This document shows, in pieces, positions 17,118 to 25,032 of a DNA stretch of 55,289 bases. How positions within the stretch are numbered: position 1 is the first letter of the stretch; each line of letters begins with the position of its first letter. The translations under genes were made by a program, and so were the position numbers. The notes beneath the pieces were generated by a model. The model had not been told where the DNA came from and made no database searches. It saw only the letters and a program-made list of their open reading frames with translations. The DNA comes from Solimicrobium sp040544425 (GTDB lineage: Bacteria; Pseudomonadota; Gammaproteobacteria; Burkholderiales; Burkholderiaceae_D): assembly GCA_040544425.1 (NCBI GenBank), contig JBEONO010000024.1, positions 1-55,289 on the forward strand, written 5' to 3'.

Positions 17118-17154
17118 AAAAGGCTTAGTTTCAATCTAAGCCTTTTATTTTTTG
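17118..17154 (+). terminator. Rho-independent terminator after the first tRNA-Lys
   Basis: AAAAGGCTTAG (17118-17128) pairs with CTAAGCCTTTT (17136-17146) around a 7-base loop, followed by ATTTTTT. It lies between the two tRNA copies. Confidence 0.9.
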
Positions 17155-17163
17155 GCTCTCTGG

Positions 17164-17191
17164 TTGACGTAATCAAGAAGCACAATAAGAA
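17164..17191 (+). promoter_or_regulatory. Possible promoter of the second tRNA-Lys
   Basis: TTGACG (17164-17169) lies 16 bases before a poor -10 (TAAGAA, 17186-17191), just upstream of the second tRNA copy. The terminator between the copies suggests a separate promoter is needed, but the -10 is weak. Confidence 0.3.
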
Positions 17192-17199
17192 AATTTTTT

Positions 17200-17275
17200 G
17201 GGTCGTTAGCTCAGCTGGTAGAGCAGCGGACTTTTAATCCGTTGGTCGCAGGTTCGAATCCCGCACGGCCTACCA
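17200..17275 (+). tRNA. tRNA-Lys (anticodon TTT), second copy
   Basis: This 76-base cloverleaf is identical to the tRNA at 17030-17105, with anticodon TTT and an encoded CCA. It is followed within 10 bases by its own terminator. Confidence 0.98.
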
Positions 17276-17281
17276 AAAATA

Positions 17282-17315
17282 AAAAAGGGTCTAAGTTAAT
17301 TTCTTAGACCCTTTT
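17282..17315 (+). terminator. Rho-independent terminator after the second tRNA-Lys
   Basis: AAAAAGGGTCTAAG pairs with CTTAGACCCTTTTT around a 6-7 base loop and ends in a T run. The design is similar to, but not a copy of, the terminator after the first tRNA. Confidence 0.9.
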
Positions 17316-17373
17316 TGCATTTTAATTCGTTTGAATATCAGTTAATCTAACTGAACTCTTGGTGGCAGTGACA

Positions 17374-18258
17374 ATGAAGAAAAATAAATCCGAAATTCTC
17401 CCGACCATGGCGACCGGCAAGCCTGCTGAGAAGATCGACGCTGCGCCGGAGATACGTCATGGGCAGTCGCTTGAGTTGCTGAAAGAATTGCATATCTTGA
17501 CGCGCGATGGGAAGATGAATCAGGACAGCCGTCGCAAATTAAAACAGGTATACCATTTGTACCAATTCATTGAACCGTTGATGCAGGCCGTTCAGGAGCA
17601 GCACGTCGACGTCAGCCTGGTGGACCACGGCGCCGGAAAATCTTATCTCGGTTTTATTTTGTATGATTTGTTTTTTAAATCTCAGCAAAATCAGTCTCAT
17701 ATTTATGGTATTGAAACACGCGACGAATTGGTCAATAAATCGCAGGAGTTGGCAAAGCGCCTCGGATTTTCTGGCATGTCGTTTTTAAATTTGTCGGTGG
17801 CGCAATCGATTACCTCAGACGCATTGCCCGAACAGATCGATATCGTGACTGCACTACACGCATGCAATACCGCAACCGACGATGCGATTGACTTTGCATT
17901 GAAAAAGAAGGCCAACTACATTGTGCTGGTTCCCTGCTGTCAGGCCGAGGTGGCGGCAACATTAAAGAAGAACAAGAGCGGCGCAGTCAAGCAGAACCCC
18001 ATGTCGGAATTGTGGCGCCATCCCTTGCACACGCGTGAATTTGGTAGCCAATTAACCAATGTATTGCGTTGCCTGCAATTGGAAGCCCACGGTTACCAGG
18101 TTACTGTCACCGAACTGGTCGGATGGGAGCACTCCATGAAAAATGAATTAATTATCGCGACGTATAAAGATTTACCCAGACAACATGCGAAGGACAGACT
18201 GGCGCAGGTGCTGCAATCAACGGGTCTGGAATCGCTGCAGCACCGTTTCTTTGTCTGA
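17374..18258 (+). CDS. Class I SAM-dependent methyltransferase (Methyltransf_32 type)
   Basis: A 294-residue protein from the ATG at 17374; TTG or GTG starts slightly upstream are possible. The SAM-binding core starts with SLVDHGAGKSYLGFILYDL (about residue 81), followed by the acidic strand end GIETRDELV. A TALHACNTATDDAIDFAL segment and the VPCCQAEVAATLKKN segment near residues 188-202 are typical of the METTL25-like/Methyltransf_32 family. The methyl acceptor is unknown; RNA or protein are possible but cannot be told from sequence. It stands alone after the tRNA-Lys terminator and 134 bases before ppx. Confidence 0.8.
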   Translation: MKKNKSEILPTMATGKPAEKIDAAPEIRHGQSLELLKELHILTRDGKMNQDSRRKLKQVYHLYQFIEPLMQAVQEQHVDVSLVDHGAGKSYLGFILYDLFFKSQQNQSHIYGIETRDELVNKSQELAKRLGFSGMSFLNLSVAQSITSDALPEQIDIVTALHACNTATDDAIDFALKKKANYIVLVPCCQAEVAATLKKNKSGAVKQNPMSELWRHPLHTREFGSQLTNVLRCLQLEAHGYQVTVTELVGWEHSMKNELIIATYKDLPRQHAKDRLAQVLQSTGLESLQHRFFV

Positions 18259-18271
18259 ATTGACAGATTGA

Positions 18272-18305
18272 CGGTCATTACACTGTCATGCTGACTTGCT
18301 AGTCT
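18272..18305 (+). promoter_or_regulatory. Predicted PhoB-dependent promoter (Pho box plus -10) of ppx
   Basis: CGGTCAT-TACA-CTGTCAT at 18272-18289 matches the PhoB half-site consensus CTGTCAT twice (6/7 and 7/7) with the correct 4-base spacer and 11-base period. Exactly 10 bases downstream is TAGTCT (18300-18305), a -10-like box at the same spacing as in E. coli phoA. It lies about 87 bases before the ppx start, where phosphate-starvation control makes sense. Confidence 0.75.
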
Positions 18306-18391
18306 CGTTGATCGGGGTTGTGTAAGCAAAATTGGATATAGAGTATTAACAAGTGACTGACAGTAACTAAGACGCAATTAAAGGAAGTGAA

Positions 18392-19849
18392 ATGTACGCA
18401 GCAGTGGATTTGGGATCAAACAGTTTTCGCATGCATATTGGCCGCTTTGATGGCGACGCCATGCGGATAGTAAAAAGTGCTCGTGAACCCTTGCGACTGG
18501 GGGCAGGACTCGACGCTGAAGGCAACTTGACTGCATCAGCAATTCAAAATGCAATTACTGCGCTTGCACGCTTCCGTTTAATACTGAATCAATATTCGCT
18601 CGACGCGGTGCGCGTAGTGGCAACCAACACCATGCGCATCGCAAAAAACGCAAATCAATTTATCCCCGAATTGGAAAACGCCATTGGCCACCCGATTGAA
18701 ATCATTTCGGGCGAGGAAGAAGGTCGTCTGATTTATATGGGTGTTGCCAAGGTTCTGGCAAATCCCGCGGAAAATCGTCTCGTCATCGACATTGGCGGCG
18801 GCTCTACGGAAGTGATATTGGGACGTGGGCAGGAAATTTTGAAGGTCGGCTCCTATAGCGTCGGGACTGTAAAACAAAGTCTGACCTTTTTTCCTGAGGG
18901 GCGCGTGACCAAAGAAAGTTTTGAGTCATCAATATTGTCCGCAAGGTCCCATTTTGAAGATGCCGCACCCCACTATTTGACCAACAGTTGGGCGCAGGTT
19001 TACGGCTCTTCCGGCAGTGTCAGATCAATCGCTGAAGTCCTGGAACGCAACAAGATCGGCGATGGCAGTTTGAGTTTGAAGAATCTGGAAAATTTAAAAG
19101 ACCTGTGCATTGGTGTTGGACAAATCAGTCAACTCGAATTGGCAGGGATCAAGCCTGAACGCACCGCGATGGTAGTCGGTGGCTTGGCGATTTTAATCGG
19201 GGTGATGCAAGAACTGAGTATCGCCAAAGTGCAGACCATCGAAGCCGGATTGCGTATGGGCGTGATCTGGGATTTGCATCTGCGCGCGACCCAGCATGAC
19301 AGGCGTGAGCAGGCTGTGCAAATTGTCTCCAGTACGTTTCATGTCGATACCCGGCGCGCAAAATTTGTCGCTGAACTGGCGCAGATTTTATACGCGCAGC
19401 TGAAACCGAGTTCTGAAATCTATACCGCGCAATTAATTTGGGCAGCCAATCTGCACGAAGTCGGCCTGGTTGTTTCAGAGACCGGTTATCACAAACACGG
19501 GGCCTACTTGGTCGAGTACGCCGACATGCAAGGTTTTACCACGCGCGAACAACGCAATATGAGCAAATTGATTTTGAGTCAGAAGGGCAATTTACGCAAA
19601 ATTCAAGAGATGTTGATGGATGTCGATTTTGCGAAGGCTATCCTGGCATTGCGACTGGCGGTCTTATTTATGCACACCCGACTGGAAATAACCCTGGCTG
19701 ACGTCAAAGTCAGAATGAAAAACAAAATTGAACTGGAAATCAAAGGCGAATGGCTTACGCAACACCCTACGTTGAGCTATTGGCTGGATAAAGAACGTGA
19801 AGCCTGGTTGGAAATCAATATCGATTTCGTATTGAGAGTAACTCAATAG
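18392..19849 (+). CDS. ppx: Exopolyphosphatase (Ppx/GppA family)
   Basis: It removes terminal phosphates from inorganic polyphosphate; relatives also hydrolyse pppGpp. The 485-residue product shows the actin-fold phosphate motifs AAVDLGSNSFRMHIG (residues 3-17), SGEEEGRLIYMGV near residue 107, and VIDIGGGSTEVILG (about 131). The C-terminal half is an HD-like helical domain (LIWAANLHEVGLVVSETGYHKHG). An AAAGGAAG ribosome-binding site precedes the ATG. It has a predicted Pho box upstream. No ppk gene lies in the window, though the two are often neighbours. Ppx rather than GppA is favoured by length and the Pho box. Confidence 0.93.
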   Translation: MYAAVDLGSNSFRMHIGRFDGDAMRIVKSAREPLRLGAGLDAEGNLTASAIQNAITALARFRLILNQYSLDAVRVVATNTMRIAKNANQFIPELENAIGHPIEIISGEEEGRLIYMGVAKVLANPAENRLVIDIGGGSTEVILGRGQEILKVGSYSVGTVKQSLTFFPEGRVTKESFESSILSARSHFEDAAPHYLTNSWAQVYGSSGSVRSIAEVLERNKIGDGSLSLKNLENLKDLCIGVGQISQLELAGIKPERTAMVVGGLAILIGVMQELSIAKVQTIEAGLRMGVIWDLHLRATQHDRREQAVQIVSSTFHVDTRRAKFVAELAQILYAQLKPSSEIYTAQLIWAANLHEVGLVVSETGYHKHGAYLVEYADMQGFTTREQRNMSKLILSQKGNLRKIQEMLMDVDFAKAILALRLAVLFMHTRLEITLADVKVRMKNKIELEIKGEWLTQHPTLSYWLDKEREAWLEINIDFVLRVTQ

Positions 19850-20033
19850 CAGGGCTCGCAGCTTCATTTGGGGTAAGTAGCTTGCGAAAGCGGAGTCGAC
19901 ATCTTCGCGAAACAGTGCACTTTTTATCATCTCATCCCCCGCTTCTGTTAATTCGTCGCATTCCCGTAGCAGCGCCATGTCGGTTTGTTTAAAGTGCAGC
20001 CATCAACTTAACAAACCCCAGGAGGGAATTAAC

Positions 20034-20363
20034 ATGAAAACCTTACATTCTGTTCAAACCTTGCAAGCCAAACTTATATTGGGAACCGCGCTGATTATTG
20101 CGGTATCGGCAATCAGCTTCGCATTTCAACAGGCGGATAATGCGAAATTCAATGGCGTGCCGTTAGCGCAAACCGAAGTGCAACAGGTTGTGATTCATGG
20201 CCAAAGGATGAGCGCTGAAGAAAAGCTGATCTACGATCTGGTGCCACAGGAAATAGCGCGCGTGGAAATTATCGGCAAGCGTTTGGGTGCCGATGAAAAA
20301 ATGGCGATGATCGCTGAGGATGAAAGCGCTGCAAAACGGACTGTGGCACATCGAAAGGCATAG
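20034..20363 (+). CDS. Small exported or membrane-anchored protein with a duplicated motif, function unknown
   Basis: A 109-residue product with an excellent AGGAGG ribosome-binding site ahead of the ATG at 20034. Residues about 15-35 form a hydrophobic signal peptide or anchor (LILGTALIIAVSAISFAF). The rest is hydrophilic and contains two copies of a short motif: VVIHGQRMSAEEKLI (from about residue 51) and VEIIGKRLGADEKMA (from about 76). I do not recognise a characterised family. The repeated V.I.G.R...EEK pattern resembles short segments seen in other small secreted Burkholderiales proteins, but I assign no function. An upstream in-frame start at 19977 lacks a comparable ribosome-binding site. 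Confidence 0.75.
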   Translation: MKTLHSVQTLQAKLILGTALIIAVSAISFAFQQADNAKFNGVPLAQTEVQQVVIHGQRMSAEEKLIYDLVPQEIARVEIIGKRLGADEKMAMIAEDESAAKRTVAHRKA

Positions 20364-20414
20364 GATGATGAACGCACTGTTTTATCAATACGTCTTTTTA
20401 CGATCAGCCAGACA

Positions 20415-20490
20415 GGTGCACGCTTAATTGAGATTGCAGCAAGTGATGCAATCTCAATTGAGCGTGCCACCTTGACCAGATCGTGGTCAA
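20415..20490. repeat. Two tandem intergenic hairpins between the small exported protein and apt
   Basis: The first hairpin has arms at 20419-20438 and 20447-20466 (20 bp, one T-G mismatch that is a G-U pair in RNA) around an 8-base loop. Weaker pairing extends it outward (GGTG/CACC). The second follows at once: TTGACCA (20472-20478) and TGGTCAA (20484-20490) with a 5-base loop. No T-tract follows, so a simple intrinsic terminator is unlikely. It could be a REP-like element, an RNA-stabilising structure or part of a small RNA. Confidence 0.65.
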
Positions 20491-20636
20491 TCCCAACACA
20501 ATACCTGCCTCACCATTGTCTGCACTGACCCAACCAAAATCGAACAATTATGTATGACCCTGTTCCAGGATTATGGTAGTGTGGCGCCGTCATCTCGTAA
20601 GTTGAAAATACCAATCTTGATAAACTGGAGCGCCGC

Positions 20637-21179
20637 ATGTACAACCCGTCTGAATATATTAAGAGCCATATCAGAACAGTGCCAAATTGGCCTCAGGATG
20701 GCGTCATGTTTCGGGATATTACCCCGCTGTTGCAAAACCCAAAAACGTTCCGCGTGCTGATTGATCTGTTTGTTCACCGTTATATGGACGCCAATCTGGA
20801 TTTGATTGCAGGCATGGACGCGCGCGGATTCATTATTGGATCTGTTGTGGCGTATGAACTCAATCTGGGATTTGTTCCAATACGCAAAAAAGGCAAATTG
20901 CCGTTCACCACGGTCTCGGAAGAATATACCCTGGAGTATGGGAATGCGACTGTGGAAATGCATACCGATGCCTGCAAATATGGCGACCGGGTGGTATTGA
21001 TTGACGATTTGATCGCGACCGGCGGAACCATGTTGGCCGGAAAAAAACTGTTAGAACGAAATGGCGCAATTATTGTTGAAGGTGCTGCGATCGTTGACTT
21101 GGTTGAACTGGGAGGTTCAACCAATCTGAAAAAAGAGGGACTGTCACTCTATACGGTGTGCGAATTTGATGGCCACTGA
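20637..21179 (+). CDS. apt: Adenine phosphoribosyltransferase
   Basis: A cytoplasmic purine-salvage enzyme that converts adenine and PRPP to AMP. The 180-residue product has family length. It shows the adenine-site segments FRDITPLL and AGMDARGFIIG, the flexible-loop region RKKGKLPF, and the PRPP-binding motif VVLIDDLIATGGTMLAG near residues 118-134. A GGAG ribosome-binding site lies 7 bases before the ATG. It is a single-gene unit between the tandem hairpins and convergent pstS. Confidence 0.97.
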   Translation: MYNPSEYIKSHIRTVPNWPQDGVMFRDITPLLQNPKTFRVLIDLFVHRYMDANLDLIAGMDARGFIIGSVVAYELNLGFVPIRKKGKLPFTTVSEEYTLEYGNATVEMHTDACKYGDRVVLIDDLIATGGTMLAGKKLLERNGAIIVEGAAIVDLVELGGSTNLKKEGLSLYTVCEFDGH

Positions 21180-21194
21180 AATCTAAACCGGCAA

Positions 21195-22241
21195 CTACAT
21201 GGGCGACCAATTTAAGGGGTTGCCCTGTTTGTCTGTAATCGTCATCATTTGCTTAAAAACCTTGGCCTGGATTGAGTCCGGTAAATGAACGAAATCAAGG
21301 CTATTGACGTAATGATCACCTTGCATGAAACCCCATGAGAAAAACTTCAATGCAGCGATAGTCTTTCCGTTATTCGCCGTCACCTGCGGCATGATGACGA
21401 AAGTGCCCATCGTGATCGGCCAGCTAGTCGGCCCGGCTTTTTCAGTCAGCATCTCATTGAAATTACCCTGTGTTTTCCACGAACTATGATTTAACGCCGA
21501 TTCGAATGCGGCCGGAGTTGGACTGACAAAATTTCCATCGGCGTTCTTCAGTTGAACGAAGGTCAGCTTGTCTTGAACGACGTAGTTATAGTCAACGTAT
21601 GAAATTGAGTAGGGTGTTTGTTTAAGCGCAGCAACGACGCCAGTGCTGCCCTTGATTTGTTGAACCTCGGGGGGCCACTTGATTAAGAAGTTAGTGCCGA
21701 AACTGGTTTTCCAATTTGGATTGATCCGGCTGAGATAGTCGCTGAAATTATAAGTGCTGCCTGAGCCGTCGATTCGGGCAATCGCGACAATGGGAACTCT
21801 TGGCAAATTAACGTTAGGGTTCAATGCGACGATTGCTTCGTCATTCCATCTGGTGATCTGATGAGAAAAAATCCCCGCCAAAATTTGCCCAGTCAATTTT
21901 ACTTCGCCTGATCTAATGCCAGGCAGATTGACAATTGGCACAATCCCTGAAATGGCACTCGGAAACTGTATCATTTGACTTTTTTGCAAGTCTTCATTGC
22001 TCATGGCTACGTCACTGGCTCCAAAATCAACGGATTTTTCCTTGATCTTTTTTATGCCGGCAGATGACCCAACTGCATCGTAGGCAACCGCAACACCGGT
22101 TTTTTGAACATAGGCCCCTGCCCAACTGTGATATAAAGGCATCGCTGCCGACGATCCCGCTCCGCTGACAGACTCGGCAGAACTGGCAGTATTTGAAATC
22201 AGGCAGAGGAAAGTGACGATAAACGGAGTTAATTTGAACAT
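21195..22241 (-). CDS. pstS: Periplasmic phosphate-binding protein (PstS family), orphan
   Basis: The substrate-binding component of high-affinity phosphate uptake. The 348-residue product has a signal peptide (cut after about ASS-AES, residue 22). The family-typical first phosphate loop is GAGSSAAMPLYHSWAGAY, with later GSSAGI and DFGASDVAMS, and the second-lobe motif ARIDGSGSTYNFSDYLS near residue 159. It is not accompanied by pstC, pstA, pstB or phoU. It is therefore either served by a transporter elsewhere or has a solo binding or sensing role. I see no Pho box in its upstream region. It converges with apt. Confidence 0.88.
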   Translation of the reverse strand: MFKLTPFIVTFLCLISNTASSAESVSGAGSSAAMPLYHSWAGAYVQKTGVAVAYDAVGSSAGIKKIKEKSVDFGASDVAMSNEDLQKSQMIQFPSAISGIVPIVNLPGIRSGEVKLTGQILAGIFSHQITRWNDEAIVALNPNVNLPRVPIVAIARIDGSGSTYNFSDYLSRINPNWKTSFGTNFLIKWPPEVQQIKGSTGVVAALKQTPYSISYVDYNYVVQDKLTFVQLKNADGNFVSPTPAAFESALNHSSWKTQGNFNEMLTEKAGPTSWPITMGTFVIMPQVTANNGKTIAALKFFSWGFMQGDHYVNSLDFVHLPDSIQAKVFKQMMTITDKQGNPLNWSPM

Positions 22242-22480
22242 GGCTCACACAGAAAGGTAAATGCAACTACAGCTTACGAAGTCCGACATTTTATAGCGAA
22301 ATCCAATTTAGTGCCCGATGGAAACAAATTAGTTTATTGATTAAATAGTGTTTTCAGGGCATTTATGATCAAATCAGGGTTCTTTAGAGTAAAGCTACTT
22401 TTTATTGCACGCCAATTGCCGAGTTGCAGCGTTTAATGGATGCTCTAGCTGGTTTATATACTGTGAATGAAACATATTCA

Positions 22481-24433
22481 ATGATGAAATTTTTTTTAAA
22501 TCTAACGCGTGTCCAAAAACAATTGGTGGCGGTTTGCGCGGACATATTGTTTTTGCCAGTGATGTTTGTCCTGGCGCTGTGGATGCGCTTTGATGTCATT
22601 GACCGTAATTTGCTTGGGCAGTTTTGGGTGTTGATTTTGTTCGCCCCCATCATCGCCATTCCTATTTTTATTCGCCTGGGACTGTATCGGGCGGTAATTA
22701 GATTTGTCGATCAGAAGATTGTCTTTGTGGTTGCCTACGGTGCCGCCCTGGCCGTGATTGGCCTTTTGGCGATTGCCGTGTATCTGCAGGTGGGGATTTT
22801 ATCCCGCGCCGTATTTGGTATTTTTTGGATCACTTCCGTGATGTATTTGTTAGGCAGCCGCTTTTTGGCGCGAGCCTATTTACTTCAACTTAGCAACAAT
22901 CAGGACGCCATCAGAGTAGCGATTTATGGCGCAGGGCATGCGGGCGCACAATTGGCGACGGCATTTCGCTCCAGCATTGAATATCTGCCTATGTTCATGA
23001 TCGACGATAAAGAAGAATTGCAGGGGGCGATCATTGCGGGCCTGCCTGTTCATGCTTCAAAAAATTTACCGGAGCTGATCACAAAAAATCAGATTCAGGA
23101 AATTCATTTGGTCATGCCGTCGATTTCCAAAAGAGCACAAAAAATTATTTTGAACCGCCTCGAGAAATTAAGGGTAAAAGTGCGCGTCACGCCACCGATT
23201 CGAGACCTGTTGAATGGCGAATTGACGTTAAAAGATATTCGGGAAATTGAAATTGAAGATTTGCTGGGCCGCGATTCGGTGGTGCCGAATCCTGCCTTGA
23301 TGGCAGCATGTATTGAAAACAAATCAGTGATGGTAACTGGCGCTGGCGGATCTATCGGATCGGAACTGTGCAGGCAAGTCCTGCTGCAAAGGCCGACCAA
23401 GCTGATACTGCTGGAAATGTCGGAATACGGACTGTACGCGATAGAAAAAGAACTGTCAGAACTGAAAACCACCCATGCGATCAACACGCAGATCATGCCG
23501 TTCTTAGTATCGGTTTTAGATAGCGAAAAATGTCATCAAATCCTGGATACGTTCCGTGTTCAGACCATCTACCATGCCGCAGCCTACAAGCACGTGCCGT
23601 TGGTGGAGCAAAATCCTGTAGAAGGAATTCGAAATAATGTCTTTGGCACCTTAAGCATTGCGCAGGCAGCCCTGCGCGCAGGCGTAGCAAATTTTGTTCT
23701 TATTTCGACTGACAAGGCGGTTCGTCCAACCAATGTCATGGGGTCAACAAAACGGCTGGCCGAAATGATTTTGCAGGGACTGTCACTGCAACAGTCGCAT
23801 ACACGATTTTGTATGGTTCGATTTGGGAATGTGCTGGGCTCATCGGGCTCGGTGGTGCCTTTGTTTCGCCAGCAAATTTTGGCCGGTGGCCCGATTACAT
23901 TAACCCATCCGGACATTACCCGATACTTTATGACGATTCCGGAAGCGGCCCAGTTGGTGCTGCAGGCGGGCGGTATGGGCTCAGGTGGTGACGTTTTTGT
24001 GCTGGATATGGGGGAGCCCGTCAAAATTTTGGATTTGGCCGAACGCATGGTGCACTTAAGTGGCTTGCCTTTGAAATCCGAAAGTGACGCCAGTAATGCC
24101 ATAGAGATCCAGTTAGTCGGCTTGCGGCCTGGAGAGAAATTGTTTGAAGAGCTGCTGATCGGTGAAAATGTCGATGGAACCGAACATCCCTTGATCATGC
24201 GTGCCGAAGAAAGCCTGGTGCCGTGGCCCGTGCTGCAACCGAAGCTGGCGAGGTTGGATGCAGCATGCAAGAGTTTTTCATATGAAGAGATTCGCAAACT
24301 CTTATTGGAGCTGGTTAAAGAATATCAACCGCAATGCGGCATTGAAGACATGATCTGGACTGAACAAACTAAGCAAAGCAGGCAGCAATTTCAACAGACG
24401 GAACAATTCTCGGGCGATTATCGCCTGCATTAA
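22481..24433 (+). CDS. UDP-sugar 4,6-dehydratase/epimerase of the WbpM/CapD/FlaA1 family, membrane-anchored
   Basis: A 650-residue polysaccharide-biosynthesis enzyme. Four N-terminal membrane helices (about residues 15-135) precede a first CoA/NAD-like Rossmann segment (YGAGHAGAQLATAF, about 167) and a catalytic SDR domain with TGAGGSIGSELCRQ (about 302). The downstream STDKAVRPTNVMGSTKRLAEM has Met in place of the usual Tyr, as in WbpM/FlaA1 dehydratases (SMK triad). Members convert UDP-GlcNAc to 4-keto-6-deoxy intermediates for O-antigen, capsule or glycans. The start is uncertain: ATG 22481 or 22484, or a TTG at 22424. It stands alone; no other glycan genes are adjacent, so its pathway partners lie elsewhere. 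Confidence 0.87.
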   Translation: MMKFFLNLTRVQKQLVAVCADILFLPVMFVLALWMRFDVIDRNLLGQFWVLILFAPIIAIPIFIRLGLYRAVIRFVDQKIVFVVAYGAALAVIGLLAIAVYLQVGILSRAVFGIFWITSVMYLLGSRFLARAYLLQLSNNQDAIRVAIYGAGHAGAQLATAFRSSIEYLPMFMIDDKEELQGAIIAGLPVHASKNLPELITKNQIQEIHLVMPSISKRAQKIILNRLEKLRVKVRVTPPIRDLLNGELTLKDIREIEIEDLLGRDSVVPNPALMAACIENKSVMVTGAGGSIGSELCRQVLLQRPTKLILLEMSEYGLYAIEKELSELKTTHAINTQIMPFLVSVLDSEKCHQILDTFRVQTIYHAAAYKHVPLVEQNPVEGIRNNVFGTLSIAQAALRAGVANFVLISTDKAVRPTNVMGSTKRLAEMILQGLSLQQSHTRFCMVRFGNVLGSSGSVVPLFRQQILAGGPITLTHPDITRYFMTIPEAAQLVLQAGGMGSGGDVFVLDMGEPVKILDLAERMVHLSGLPLKSESDASNAIEIQLVGLRPGEKLFEELLIGENVDGTEHPLIMRAEESLVPWPVLQPKLARLDAACKSFSYEEIRKLLLELVKEYQPQCGIEDMIWTEQTKQSRQQFQQTEQFSGDYRLH

Positions 24434-24463
24434 TTTTTTGATGTGATTGATTGAGGAATGAAA

Positions 24464-25009
24464 ATGAAAAATCATGGAACGAAGAACGCTGGTTTAATTC
24501 GCCTGGCAGCAGCATTTGTCCTGTCGGCCGCGACGGTATCGGCATTGGCGGTTGAAGTGACGATGAATGAAATTGATGCCGCTGGCAAAGTCACCGCGGT
24601 AGGCACTGTCTCGTTAATGGAATCACCTTATGGCGTGATATTCACGCCAAATTTAACTGGCCTTCCGCCGGGCATGCACGGATTTCATGTACATGAAAAA
24701 CCCAATTGTTCGAATACAACGGTAGATGGCGTCGTCACCGTTGCCGGTGCCGCAGGCGGTCATTGGGATCCGGATCATGCAGCAAAACACGAAGGCCCTT
24801 ACGGACAGGGGCACCTGGGCGACCTGCCTGGCCTGTACGTTGCTGCCGACGGAACGGCGACAACGCCGGTATTGGCTCCGCGCATCAAGGATTTAAGCAA
24901 GTTGCATGCGTTGGCGTTGATGATCCATGCCGGTGGCGACAATCATAGCGATCACCCGGCCAAACTCGGTGGTGGCGGCGCACGAATTGCTTGTGGTGTG
25001 ATCAATTAA
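24464..25009 (+). CDS. sodC: Periplasmic Cu/Zn superoxide dismutase
   Basis: It dismutates superoxide in the periplasm. The 181-residue product has a signal peptide (cut after about LA, near residue 29) and the SodC core. Metal ligands are visible in HGFHVHEKPNC (copper His pair, disulfide Cys), AGGHWDPDHAAKHEGPYGQG (bridging and zinc His), GHLGDLP (zinc His and Asp) and MIHAGGDNHSD (last copper His). The partner Cys is in RIACGVI at the C-terminus. All key residues appear intact. The ATG at 24464 is preferred over 24458 because GAGG is then 7 bases upstream. Confidence 0.95.
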   Translation: MKNHGTKNAGLIRLAAAFVLSAATVSALAVEVTMNEIDAAGKVTAVGTVSLMESPYGVIFTPNLTGLPPGMHGFHVHEKPNCSNTTVDGVVTVAGAAGGHWDPDHAAKHEGPYGQGHLGDLPGLYVAADGTATTPVLAPRIKDLSKLHALALMIHAGGDNHSDHPAKLGGGGARIACGVIN

Positions 25010-25032
25010 CGCCGGGGGGATGGGGCGGAATT

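Noticed and set aside
19664..19978. A 104-codon minus-strand open frame overlapping the 3' end of ppx
   Set aside because: The first 40 residues look protein-like, but most of the frame is antisense to ppx. I see no ribosome-binding site or family, so it could at most be a gene remnant.
22242..22400. A Pho box before pstS
   Set aside because: I looked for two TGTCA-type half-sites 11 bases apart on both strands and found none; only a TATAAA-like box is present.
23584..24297. A 237-codon open frame opposite the WbpM/CapD-type gene
   Set aside because: It is antisense to a conserved catalytic domain, and its Ser/Pro-rich translation shows no domain or ribosome-binding site.
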